From Candidatus Cloacimonadota bacterium (GTDB taxonomy: Bacteria > Cloacimonadota > Cloacimonadia > Cloacimonadales > Cloacimonadaceae), in contig JAJBAW010000001.1 of assembly GCA_020532545.1 (NCBI GenBank), positions 1 through 64,000 on the forward strand: 64,000 nt of DNA, given 5' to 3'. A model generated the notes under the pieces. That model worked only from the letters and a program-made list of their open reading frames with translations. It did not search any database and was not told where the DNA came from. The position numbers and the translations under genes were made by a program. Shown one piece after another: positions 26,464 through 35,810 of this stretch (positions are counted from its first letter, which is position 1; each line of letters starts with the position of its first letter).

Positions 26464-26557
26464 AATACGCTATAAATAACTTTTATTTCTCTCTTACTGC
26501 TAATCTGCGAAATCAGCGTGATCTGCGTGCGACCCTTTTCCCGCAGAAGATCTCTGC

Positions 26558-29500
26558 CTACTTCTTCAAAGGCAGACTCACAAACACCGTAGTCCCTTCG
26601 TTTTCCTTACTCTTGATCCAGATCTTTCCCTGGTGCAAATCCGCGATTCTTCGGGAAGTAGCCAGCCCCAAACCCAGGCCGCTGGAACGGTATTCTATGG
26701 TGCCGGATTTGTGCGCATAGATCTCATTGAGCTCGTAGAACTTACGGAAGACATTCTTAAGCTGATATTCCGGAATGCCGATCCCATTGTCCTGCACATA
26801 GATCACCACGCTGTTCTTGCCATCGATCTTTTCCTGTTGGAAGGCGGCTTTGCGGGCGCCAATCACGATGCTACCAAAGTCGTTGGTAAAGCGGATGGCA
26901 TTGAGCACCAGATTGTAAATCATCAGATGTAGCGCTTCCCAGTTTGCACTGATCTCAGGCAAGCCTTTTTCTATATCCGTGCGAATGAACATCTTGCGAT
27001 TGCGGGATAAGATATCCACTTCCTGCTGAACCAGCTCCAGAATCTCTTCAATTACCACAGGTGCCATATTCAGGCTCTTCTTGAGGTTATAGTTATTCAT
27101 GGTAGTGATATCGCCGGTGGTCAGGATGAGTTTTTTCACGGAGCTTTCGATCTTGCCAATGATCTCTGTGCGTTCATCTTCATCGGCATACAGGTTTCTT
27201 TTCAACCTGGAGACATAGCTTTGCAGGGTGGTGAGTGGGGTATTCAGCTCATGCGAGACGATCGCCATGAATTCATCCTTCAGCACTTCAAAGGCGTTCA
27301 ATTCACTGCTTTTCTGCAGGACATTTTCATAGAGCATAGCGTTTTTGATGGCAATGCTGAGCTGTTTGATGAACAGGGCGACGATCTCTTCTTTGAGATA
27401 CATGGCGCGGGTATTGTCATCCATATTGTCCAGATACAGGAAGCCGAAGATGTTCCCATCCACCGAGATTGGCGTGCAGAAGATGGTATGCAGTTGATAA
27501 TCCTGGACGCTGATGGCGCTCTTGAAGCGGTTGTCTTCGATAGCGTTGATAGTGCTCACCATCTCCATGCTGGTTTGCGATAGGGACAAGGCGGTTTTAC
27601 TCACTCCGGCCACGTTGCTCAGGATCTGCTTGCCTTTGTTGATTTGAACCTTGTAAATATTGTTGCCATCGCTATCGCGTTTGATCAGGAATCCCCGGCT
27701 ACTATTGGTAAAATCGATGGCATTGGAGACGATTTCATGCTCCAGATCCGAGATATCCACGATGCTCATGAGTTCATGGGAGATCTGCATGAGCTGATTC
27801 ATCTTTTCGATGCGCAAGGTGATTTCGGAGTAGTCCTGTATACGCACTATCAGGGCGGAAAGGTGTTGCCGGACATTGCGCATGATGGAGATTTCTTGCT
27901 TCGTAAAAGGCAGTTCACCATCATCTGAAATCAACAGGTATCCCACCCGCTTGGAGCCTGTCAGAAGCGGGATGATGACCACATGACGCTCATTATGGAT
28001 GATCTGCAACATGTTGTCCAGCTTCAGTGCCCGTTCGACTTCTTTATTCAAGAAAGGATCGATGAGGCTGTCTTTCTCGCAATTGTGCTGGATAAATTCA
28101 GTAAAGTTTTGGATGCGGTCAGAGTATTCCATCAGGCGGAATTGCCAGGGGGCCAGGACCTCGTTGATCCCCTTTTCCATAAGGAATTTGATCCTGTCCA
28201 CATTGTAGATATTGGCGATATTAAAGAGCAAATCATTCCATTTGCGGCGCAGATCTTTGGTCCGGGATTTGAGAGGGATCAGGTCGAACTTGCGGACGTT
28301 CTTGAGGCCGTAGAGATTTAGATTCAGGTAATTAGCTTTATCATCTTCCGGGGTGTCTTTGGTGATGCTTTCAAGGTATTTCCGGTATTCCTGGAAGGCC
28401 TCAGAGGCCATCTCGTCTTGTTTGAGTTCGACCAGAATCTGAATCCGGATTTGATATAATTCCACATTGAGCTGGTAATATTCATATTCGCGCCAGTCTG
28501 CCAGAGCGTTGTTCACCCTGCGCAGGATATCCCTTAAGGGTGTGTTTGCCGAAAGCATGCCCAGTTTCAATTGCAGGATATCCAGACTGCACAGCCAGTA
28601 CCGGTAACTGTTCTCTTGGGCGATACCGCGGGCTTTGTCTATCAATTCCTGAGCTTTGAGATAGTCTCCCAGGCCGTAATGACAGGTGGCTTCCAGGATA
28701 TAAAACACCGTGATGGCATAGTTGTTGTTGATCTCACCTGCGTGTCTGATAGCGAGTTTGAGCTCAGCCAGGGCTTTCTCATAATCCAATTCCACCATGG
28801 CGATCAGGCTGAGCACGTTGTGCTGAAACTCCTCTTCCCGCAGGTGCTTGAAATTGATCTGGACGTTACTGCTCAGGAGCTTTTTCAGCTTCTTGGCGCT
28901 CTTCATTTCGTGCAAATAGTAGAAGTAGGTCTTGACCAATGGATTGATAGTCTTTAGTTTACCCTTTGTGAGTTCAGGTTCTTGCTCCATTATATAATCG
29001 TAATAGTGTCCAAAGCCTTTGATTTTGCTCTTTGCCAAGGCCATATTGCGCTTTACGGCATCCATATAAGCATAATTATTGACGGATTCCATGAGGGTCT
29101 TGCAGGATAGGAGCAAGCGCTCCGCTTCGTGAAATTCCCCCATTTTGATCTTGGCTTCTCCCTGGTTCAGCAGTGCCAGGGCTTTCATGGAGGTGAGATT
29201 TAGCTCTGAGGAATGTTTGTAAGCCAGATCGGAATAGCTGCTGGCCTTCACAGTGATGCCTTGCTTGAGATAGAGATCCGAGAGATTGTTGTAGATCAAT
29301 CCCCAATAGCGACGGATATTGTGGCGTTTCCAGATATTCAAGGCTTGATTCAGGTGATCGTCCGCCTCTTCAATGTTTTTTTGATCGCTGTAAAACACCC
29401 CTAAGTTATTGTGCATGGAGGCCAAGCGGATCAAAACATTGTTATCCAGTTCCGGCGGAATCTCTTCCAGAAAATCATCCATTAGTTTTAGGGCACGATC

Positions 29501-32014
29501 CGGCTCGCCATTGATATTGTGATATACAGCCAATTTATCCACAAAGGCGATCTTAAGATCAAGGGGAAGTTCTTTAGACAAGGCCAGATCCAGATAGTGC
29601 TTTGCTTTGGCCAAATCACTTTTGAGATATATCTGTATAAAACTAAGCCAGATCAGGAGCTGCTGCTTGCCGGTTATGCGCAGGGGCTCGGCTTTTTTAA
29701 AGTATTCCAAGGCTTTTTTATAGTCTTCACGCAAGAAATGAATAGTCCCGATCGCATAGTATTTCTCAAAAAGCTCCGGAATCAAGTCTGAGCTTTCCAG
29801 CAGGAAGCCGGCCCGATCAAAGAACCCTGTAAGCTCAGTTTTTTCCTGGAAGACGCTGAGGTCCTGGATGATTTCTTTGATGCTTACATTGGTGCGGGGA
29901 TCAAAATCCAGCTTCAGCACACTGAGCATGGCTTCATAGGCCTGAGCCTGCTCATAATCCTCACTCAGCATATCTTTTAGCACCAGATAGTAGTGTCTTG
30001 CAGATTGCAGGTCTTTGGCCAGCCTGGCGTTGTCAATCAAGCCCAGACAGGTCTGGATATTGCTTATCTTTCTATTGCTGAAATACTGTAAAAGTCGTTT
30101 TGACACCAGGACATGGACTTTCTCATCGCTTTCCTCAAACATGCGGTCTTTTGCTTCTTTGAAGGTAAAGCCATAGTGCTTCTCATCTTTGTACAAGATT
30201 TCGTTGTAATTTGCATCGTTCAGCAGATTGTACAATTCCGTGTCTTTCAGCTTCAGTATGTAGATCATCAGTTCACGGCTGAGGGCAGTCTGCACGATGC
30301 TCAGCTTCTGCAAATGAGCGTAGTTCAAGGTGGTGAGATGGCTCATGCGCGAGTAGATCGAATGCACCAGCCGGGCGGGCAAAACGTAGTCCTGCAAATC
30401 AGGGGGGAACTTGATTTCATCATCCAGGGCGATCTCTTTCTTTTGCACCAGATCAATGAGGATCTCTCTGATGAAGTGCGGATTTCCTGCGGAGCGCTCA
30501 TGCACTTCATCCATGAATCTGGCAGGCGCTGCTACCGGTAGCAAACGGTTGATATAGGACTTGCTTTCATTTTTGTTGAGGAAGGGAATATTGATCAGCA
30601 CGGTGTGATCGATCTGGCTCACTTTATTGAAGTCATTGCAGGAGAGCACTATCATCATCCGGTTTTGCACCAGGAAGGGAGAGATGAAATTGATAAAATC
30701 TATGGTATGGCGGCTCACATATTGGAAATTGCGGATGATGAAAATGACGGGCTTGTCGCGCACGAGCTGGGACATCAGGCTTTGGACGCTATCAAAATCA
30801 CTTTTGAGGTCGTCCACGGTCTGCGTCAGAGACTTTGCTTCATGTTCACTGGCAAAAAGGTAGCGTTTGAATTTGGGTGAGATCTGCTGCAGGGACTTGT
30901 ATTTCTGGATCTCTTCCTGATTGAGGGATTGCAGATATTCCTTGATCAGAGCAAAAAAGGCTTCATGGTCTGTGCGTGTACAGGAGTAATCGTAGAGAAA
31001 GAATTCACCGCCCAAAAGATGATAGCGAAAAAGCGAGAGGATGCTGTCTTTACCCAGCCCGTCTCCACCGATCAGGGAGACTATCTTGCCATTCATATTC
31101 GTGATCGCGGGCACAAAATCCAGGATTTGGTGGGAGTATTTTTCCCGCACGATGTAGCTATTGAAACGCATGGTATTTACCACAGACCAGGTGGCCGAGA
31201 AGGGATACTCATCATGATGAATACGATTGATATAGCCGATGATCTCTTTCCCGCTTTTAAAGCGATTCTGAGGATTCCGTTCCAGCAGTCTGAGGATGAA
31301 TTTTTCCAGTTCCGGGGGGATGTTTTTGTTCAGTTCGGAAGGGAAATTCGGGATAAAGTATTGGTGCCCACCTGTGATTAGGGCATTGATCTGATCTATG
31401 CTAAAGGGAAAGGACCCTGTGCACAGGCGGTATAGCATCACGCCCAGGGCATAGAAATCACTGCTTTCTGAGGGCGCTTCTCCCAAGTAAAGCTCTGGGG
31501 CCAAATATGGCAAAGAGCCCGAAACATGTTGATTATCCTGTCCTGGATCTATCTTGGAAAAACCATAATCGATGAGCTTTACCGTGATCCGTGAGTTTTC
31601 CAGATGGTAAAGCACGTTCTCCAATTTCAGATCTTTGTGAAAGATGTTCTGGCGATGCAGGGCATGCAAGGCGTAACAGATCTGTACCACTATGTCGTAG
31701 ATATGATTCAATTTGGATTTTGAAAAGCGGAAGTTCGCCAGGGTCTTACCTTCAAAGTATTCGCTGATGAAGTAGATGTGATCGCCCACGTGCCCAAAAT
31801 CTACCACGTGAGAGAGATTGGGGTGCTCGATTTTGGTAATATGGTGCATATCTTCCGCGCTGAAGTAGCGGTACAATTCTTCGGAAGAAAGGTATTGAAA
31901 AAGTTTTAGGGTGTAAATGCGGTCTGTGCGAATATCGCGCACCTTGAACATATTGGCCCAGCTACCCGAGCCCAGGCTCTCCAGCACTTCATAGCGGTGA
32001 TCTATATACATCAA
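26558..32014 (-). CDS. Giant Ser/Thr kinase - AAA - TPR - GAF - histidine kinase hybrid
   Basis: The protein has 1818 residues. Residues ~8-265 form a eukaryotic-type kinase with GSGSWANMFKV, catalytic HKDLKLEN (D128) and DYGFSK in place of DFG. Residues ~280-500 resemble an AAA/STAND ATPase, with a variant P-loop GGDGLGKDS. A long helical TPR region (~670-1180) follows, then GAF-type sensory regions (~1200-1560). The last part is a histidine kinase: SHELNTPLTTLQ with H1588, an N-box NLVLNAIRFTN, DNGIGIPE, and SGLGLGLATS. There is no receiver domain and no response regulator gene beside it. Proteins of this general build exist in cyanobacteria and deltaproteobacteria. The signal sensed is unknown. 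No membrane segment is obvious, so it is probably cytoplasmic. Confidence 0.88.
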   Translation of the reverse strand: MMYIDHRYEVLESLGSGSWANMFKVRDIRTDRIYTLKLFQYLSSEELYRYFSAEDMHHITKIEHPNLSHVVDFGHVGDHIYFISEYFEGKTLANFRFSKSKLNHIYDIVVQICYALHALHRQNIFHKDLKLENVLYHLENSRITVKLIDYGFSKIDPGQDNQHVSGSLPYLAPELYLGEAPSESSDFYALGVMLYRLCTGSFPFSIDQINALITGGHQYFIPNFPSELNKNIPPELEKFILRLLERNPQNRFKSGKEIIGYINRIHHDEYPFSATWSVVNTMRFNSYIVREKYSHQILDFVPAITNMNGKIVSLIGGDGLGKDSILSLFRYHLLGGEFFLYDYSCTRTDHEAFFALIKEYLQSLNQEEIQKYKSLQQISPKFKRYLFASEHEAKSLTQTVDDLKSDFDSVQSLMSQLVRDKPVIFIIRNFQYVSRHTIDFINFISPFLVQNRMMIVLSCNDFNKVSQIDHTVLINIPFLNKNESKSYINRLLPVAAPARFMDEVHERSAGNPHFIREILIDLVQKKEIALDDEIKFPPDLQDYVLPARLVHSIYSRMSHLTTLNYAHLQKLSIVQTALSRELMIYILKLKDTELYNLLNDANYNEILYKDEKHYGFTFKEAKDRMFEESDEKVHVLVSKRLLQYFSNRKISNIQTCLGLIDNARLAKDLQSARHYYLVLKDMLSEDYEQAQAYEAMLSVLKLDFDPRTNVSIKEIIQDLSVFQEKTELTGFFDRAGFLLESSDLIPELFEKYYAIGTIHFLREDYKKALEYFKKAEPLRITGKQQLLIWLSFIQIYLKSDLAKAKHYLDLALSKELPLDLKIAFVDKLAVYHNINGEPDRALKLMDDFLEEIPPELDNNVLIRLASMHNNLGVFYSDQKNIEEADDHLNQALNIWKRHNIRRYWGLIYNNLSDLYLKQGITVKASSYSDLAYKHSSELNLTSMKALALLNQGEAKIKMGEFHEAERLLLSCKTLMESVNNYAYMDAVKRNMALAKSKIKGFGHYYDYIMEQEPELTKGKLKTINPLVKTYFYYLHEMKSAKKLKKLLSSNVQINFKHLREEEFQHNVLSLIAMVELDYEKALAELKLAIRHAGEINNNYAITVFYILEATCHYGLGDYLKAQELIDKARGIAQENSYRYWLCSLDILQLKLGMLSANTPLRDILRRVNNALADWREYEYYQLNVELYQIRIQILVELKQDEMASEAFQEYRKYLESITKDTPEDDKANYLNLNLYGLKNVRKFDLIPLKSRTKDLRRKWNDLLFNIANIYNVDRIKFLMEKGINEVLAPWQFRLMEYSDRIQNFTEFIQHNCEKDSLIDPFLNKEVERALKLDNMLQIIHNERHVVIIPLLTGSKRVGYLLISDDGELPFTKQEISIMRNVRQHLSALIVRIQDYSEITLRIEKMNQLMQISHELMSIVDISDLEHEIVSNAIDFTNSSRGFLIKRDSDGNNIYKVQINKGKQILSNVAGVSKTALSLSQTSMEMVSTINAIEDNRFKSAISVQDYQLHTIFCTPISVDGNIFGFLYLDNMDDNTRAMYLKEEIVALFIKQLSIAIKNAMLYENVLQKSSELNAFEVLKDEFMAIVSHELNTPLTTLQSYVSRLKRNLYADEDERTEIIGKIESSVKKLILTTGDITTMNNYNLKKSLNMAPVVIEEILELVQQEVDILSRNRKMFIRTDIEKGLPEISANWEALHLMIYNLVLNAIRFTNDFGSIVIGARKAAFQQEKIDGKNSVVIYVQDNGIGIPEYQLKNVFRKFYELNEIYAHKSGTIEYRSSGLGLGLATSRRIADLHQGKIWIKSKENEGTTVFVSLPLKK

Positions 32015-32073
32015 TTACTCCAATCGGCTAATTATTCCTCCCAGTTTTGTGACCTTAGTACAGGTGTCAATCT

Positions 32074-32964
32074 TTATCTTTCGAACATGTCAAAAGCGTG
32101 CTTCCAACGCTTGTGCACCCAAAACCAATGATCCGGGTATTTGTGGATATAACGTTCTGTAATGGCAATGATCTGGGACAGTACTTTCTCGTAATTCTCT
32201 TCTTTATCCTGCAGATCCGGATGGTAGATCATGGGCGAAAACTCAAAGCGCAGGCCATCATCTTTGCTGCGGACCACAAAGCCCGGAACGATGGGGATCT
32301 GGTATCTTAGCGAGAGCTTTGCCACTCCCTTCCAGTGTGAGGCCGGGTAAGACAGGAAATCAAGTACCAGACCGTGCGAGCCGGCATTCTGATCTGCCAA
32401 AATGGCCACCATTCTGTTGTCTTTCAGATCGATGATAATGTCTCTTAGCCCACGCTTCATATCTATCACGTGCAGGCCACTACGTTCCCGAATGGCGTTG
32501 GTATAGTCATCAAAGAGGGTATTGCGCTGTTTTTTGGCGATCACGCTGAGGGGGATTCCCTTCAGAGGCAAGATGCGGGCTGCCTCCCAATTGCCGAAAT
32601 GGGCAGTGGCCAGGATCGCGCCCCGCCCCATGGCCAAAGCTTCATCTACATGCTCTCGGCCTTGGATCTCGGATATGCGCTCAAGTTCGGCATCGCTCAT
32701 CAAGTATTCCTCGATGATATTGAGCCCCATCTGCCGGTACAGGCCCTTCAAGACCTCATTGATGCGCTCCTGGGGCCAGGTAGGATAAACTTTCTTGAGC
32801 TGAATAGACGCCACTTCGCGCCTGATTCCCAATCCGTAACCAATATGGTGAAAAAGGCCTAAAACAAAGGCTTTGCTCAGGCGATAGGGCAGAAACTTCA
32901 GCACCGCAATCAAAGCCCTGAAGGGGTAGTATTCGAGTCTGTTTTTCAGTTTTTTCTGGCGCAA
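32074..32964 (-). CDS. Lysophospholipid/lipid A acyltransferase (LpxL/HtrB family)
   Basis: The protein has 296 residues with a hydrophobic N-terminal region. The catalytic HxxxxE motif is ATAHFGNWEAA. Later motifs include LADQN and PIVPGFVVR, and WVHKRWK is near the C-terminus. Enzymes of this family add secondary acyl chains to lipid A at the inner membrane. Its presence supports a Gram-negative envelope. The exact lipid substrate is not predictable. It lies 59 bases downstream of the kinase start and in the same direction as trxA. Confidence 0.87.
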   Translation of the reverse strand: MRQKKLKNRLEYYPFRALIAVLKFLPYRLSKAFVLGLFHHIGYGLGIRREVASIQLKKVYPTWPQERINEVLKGLYRQMGLNIIEEYLMSDAELERISEIQGREHVDEALAMGRGAILATAHFGNWEAARILPLKGIPLSVIAKKQRNTLFDDYTNAIRERSGLHVIDMKRGLRDIIIDLKDNRMVAILADQNAGSHGLVLDFLSYPASHWKGVAKLSLRYQIPIVPGFVVRSKDDGLRFEFSPMIYHPDLQDKEENYEKVLSQIIAITERYIHKYPDHWFWVHKRWKHAFDMFER

Positions 32965-32980
32965 GATAGCCTTTGCCCCA

Positions 32981-33289
32981 TCAAGCGAGGGCAGCGAGTT
33001 TGTTTAGTATTACGTTTTTTGATACAACACCGATTGAGGAATCCATGAGCTCTCCATTCTTAAAGAAAAGCAAGGTCGGGATGCTCATTACTCCATGTTT
33101 TCCAGCTAGTTCCGGGTAGTCGTCCACATTGAGTTTGCCCACAGTGACCCCCTCTGCTTCCTTCTGTATCTCCTCGATGGTAGGACCAATCATTTTACAG
33201 GGACCACACCAGGGTGCCCAAAAGTCTATTAATACCCGTTCACGAGAGATTACTTCATTGAAGTTTTTATCGGTTATTTCTATCAGCAT
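32981..33289 (-). CDS. trxA: Thioredoxin
   Basis: The protein has 102 residues with the active-site WCGPC (C28 and C31) inside DFWAPWCGPCKM, and the cis-proline segment MSIPTLLFFKNG. No signal peptide is present, so it is cytoplasmic. It reduces protein disulfides using thioredoxin reductase, which is not in this window. An AGGAGC ribosome site precedes the ATG. Confidence 0.95.
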   Translation of the reverse strand: MLIEITDKNFNEVISRERVLIDFWAPWCGPCKMIGPTIEEIQKEAEGVTVGKLNVDDYPELAGKHGVMSIPTLLFFKNGELMDSSIGVVSKNVILNKLAALA

Positions 33290-33670
33290 TATATGCTCCT
33301 AATTTGTTTTTTATTTACCTATAATATAATGCTGATACTTGCTTGGGCAAATCCCAAAACTGCATTTGGGACTCATCCGAACTAAGCTTCTGTTTTGCAG
33401 ATGCTTAATCGCCATATTAAACGAAACCTGTTCAAGGATCACACCTCCCCTTGCTCTTTGATTTGTTAAAAGCGAATCGGAACAAAGAGCAAGAGTAGAG
33501 GCAGGAAAGGCGAAATATTGCTGAAGTGCAGATGGCTATGCTTCGTCCATCTGAACTGGTATGGAGCCCCTCGAAAAAACGGAAATGATCTGGCCTGCGT
33601 ACATTATGCTTGACTAAAATCGCTGGATAAATAGCTTTGAGGAAAATAACGGATTCATACAAGGAGAATC
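33290..33670. other. Divergent spacer with a long inverted repeat
   Basis: No gene is supported. An 11-base perfect inverted repeat is at 33450-33460 (CTTGCTCTTTG) and 33483-33493, with a partly self-pairing loop. A CAGATGG/CCATCTG hairpin is at 33529-33553. Together they could form a structured RNA of unknown type, but I do not recognise a known family. The spacer must also hold promoters for trxA (minus) and the 33671 gene (plus); none is clear. Confidence 0.5.
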
Positions 33671-34332
33671 ATGCGAAATCTAATTATTACTATAGCAATG
33701 CTCGGCTTTTTGCTGGGCCTTTCAGCGACGGATATTCTGATATCTCCAGTCGAATATCGTATATTAGAAGCTGAGGAATACAACCTGGAGCTTACTTCCA
33801 GCCGAAAACTGGAAAAAATGTATGCCACGCTTAGATTCGATATCCCGAAAGCCGACTTGAAAAAGGCCGATCATTACAGTATGTTTTTGGCATGCTGCGC
33901 AGGGATCGACAGGCTGAAAATCAATGGTGAAAATGCACAATATTTCGTCACCACAGATCTTCATCCTTTGCATTTTGTTCCGGTACTCCGGCATGAGGAA
34001 CTGATCGAGGCAGCTGCGCCGGTCTCCTGTTATTCCTTTGATCCCGAACTCTTCGATCAGGAAATAAACTCTGTATATATAGAATATCATTTCCCCACGC
34101 CAGGCTGGCAGACTCGTGCAGACGGCTCTGAGGTATTGCACATAGGGGATATTCCGTTCTTTTACCCCCGCAATATCTACACCCCTGCCGAACTTTCCCT
34201 AACTCTAAACACCACCATTTTTTACAGCATGGCAAATGCGGATCAAATTTCAGACAAAGGCAGCTTCAGAGTCATTCGTAAAAAAGTCATTGATATGATA
34301 GACGATGATCTGCGCTTCGATCTTTACAAGGT

Positions 34333-34342
<10 letters not shown>
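33671..34342 (+). CDS. Exported protein of unknown function ending inside tRNA-Thr
   Basis: The protein has 223 residues with an N-terminal signal peptide (MRNLIITIAMLGFLLGLSAT). I do not recognise a domain in the rest, which has predicted beta strands and aromatic residues. An AAGGAG site lies before the ATG. The stop codon TAG (34340-34342) is inside the tRNA-Thr gene, which begins at 34333: the last three codons GTG-CTA-AAT read across its acceptor stem. The transcript could therefore be processed at the tRNA 5' end. Frame and signal peptide make a real gene likely. Confidence 0.65.
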
Positions 34343-34408
<66 letters not shown>

Positions 34409-34660
34409 GGGTTTACGGCGGTTTGAGAAAATCGCCGTCTGACCAAAAGGACATAGTATCGATAAGATGCTATGCAGCTATGCACTACGGCTCTGAACCT
34501 TTCTTGATGCACTGAAGATCACGATAGGGGCTTCCATGCTCTTTCTGCCGTATGTCTGAAGGGCTGGTTTTGGCATTTGAGCTTTCCTTGCTAAGATTCT
34601 CATTGACACAGATGGGCAAATCCAAAACTTTGATTAGATGAAAACAATGTGGAGAGTGAA
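34409..34660. other. Spacer after tRNA-Thr
   Basis: A hairpin with arms ACGGCG (34415-34420) and CGCCGT (34433-34438) follows the tRNA closely and may help end its transcript, although it has no T-run. No coding sequence is recognised. A GGAGAG site at 34651-34656 serves the next gene. Confidence 0.45.
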
Positions 34661-35761
34661 ATGCGCAAGACCTTGATAGTGATCATATTGATCATGTCTG
34701 GAATCATGCTTTATGCGGATGAAATAGACGATAGAGTGCGGGAATTGCAGCGTCTGAAAACCGAGCTGGAAAGCACAGAAAGCAAAGTTCGGGAAACAGC
34801 CGCCAAAAAGAAAAGCACCCAAAGCGAGATTCAGCGCACTTCTTCACTCAAACGCATCACAGAACAAAACCAGAAAAAGTATCAATTTGAAGAGCAAACC
34901 GTGCGGGATTCTCTCTCGCGAGTGCAGCGCCAGATCCAGATCGCCAGTGAGAAATTGGAGCATCTGTACGAGGTGCAAAACGATCAACTAAACATATTGC
35001 TCAGAGTGAATTACAGCTATAAGAATCAGGATATTGCGCATCGCGACCATCGCTATCTGAAAGAGCTGATCCGGCATAACAAGCGCAGTGCAGATGTACT
35101 GGGCGGGCACAAAGTATCTCTTGAATTAGCCCAGAAAATCACCACTAACCAAGCTGCCAGGATCTCTCACAATCTACGAAGCGAAAAGCAAAAAGGCAGC
35201 AAATACAATAAGCAGATTAGCAATCTTACCAAGCAGAATCAAAAGCTCACGGCTCAGGAAACCGCTCTGCAAGCGAGTATTGCCAAGCTCCGCAAGGACG
35301 CCGCAGATCTGGAAAACCTCATCAATAGTCTGATGGCAGAGAGCGGAAGAGAGCCCTCTTCCTACGAATTTACCAAGGCTAAGATTCTCTGGCCGGTACG
35401 TGGTCAAATCATCCGCAATTTTGGTCAGGAGACCCGGTCTTACAATACCTCCGTGGTGAGCAATGGCATCGATATCGCAGTACGTGAAGGCACCAAGGTG
35501 GTGGCCGTGGACAAAGGCGAAGTGGTCTTTGCAGACCGTTATGGCGGCCAGGGTAAGATGGTTATCATCGATCATCAAAACGGCTTTTTCAGCTTGTATG
35601 GCTTTAATAGCGACCTTGTGGTAAAACGAGGCGACACCGTGACCCGGGGACAAATGATTGCCCGCAGCGGAATGACCGGCTCGGCGACCCAGGCCTCCTT
35701 GCATTTTGAATTGCGCAAAGATGGCACTGCCATCAATCCATTGCCTTATTTTGAACGCTAA
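34661..35761 (+). CDS. EnvC-like coiled-coil protein with degenerate M23 domain
   Basis: The protein has 366 residues from the ATG at 34661, chosen because GGAGAG lies just upstream; a GTG at 34649 is the alternative. A signal peptide is followed by a long coiled coil (about 20-235) and a LytM/M23 domain (about 245-366). The metal site is incomplete. The first ligand His is replaced in SNGIDIA, the YxH position reads YGF, and the HxH motif reads SLHFELR. In EnvC and NlpD-type proteins such loss goes with a role as activator of cell-wall amidases rather than hydrolase. It acts in the periplasm, probably at division. No amidase gene is nearby. Confidence 0.85.
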   Translation: MRKTLIVIILIMSGIMLYADEIDDRVRELQRLKTELESTESKVRETAAKKKSTQSEIQRTSSLKRITEQNQKKYQFEEQTVRDSLSRVQRQIQIASEKLEHLYEVQNDQLNILLRVNYSYKNQDIAHRDHRYLKELIRHNKRSADVLGGHKVSLELAQKITTNQAARISHNLRSEKQKGSKYNKQISNLTKQNQKLTAQETALQASIAKLRKDAADLENLINSLMAESGREPSSYEFTKAKILWPVRGQIIRNFGQETRSYNTSVVSNGIDIAVREGTKVVAVDKGEVVFADRYGGQGKMVIIDHQNGFFSLYGFNSDLVVKRGDTVTRGQMIARSGMTGSATQASLHFELRKDGTAINPLPYFER

Positions 35762-35810
35762 ATATGGTATATAGAATAGAATACCATCACAAACCGAGAA
35801 AGGATAGAAG

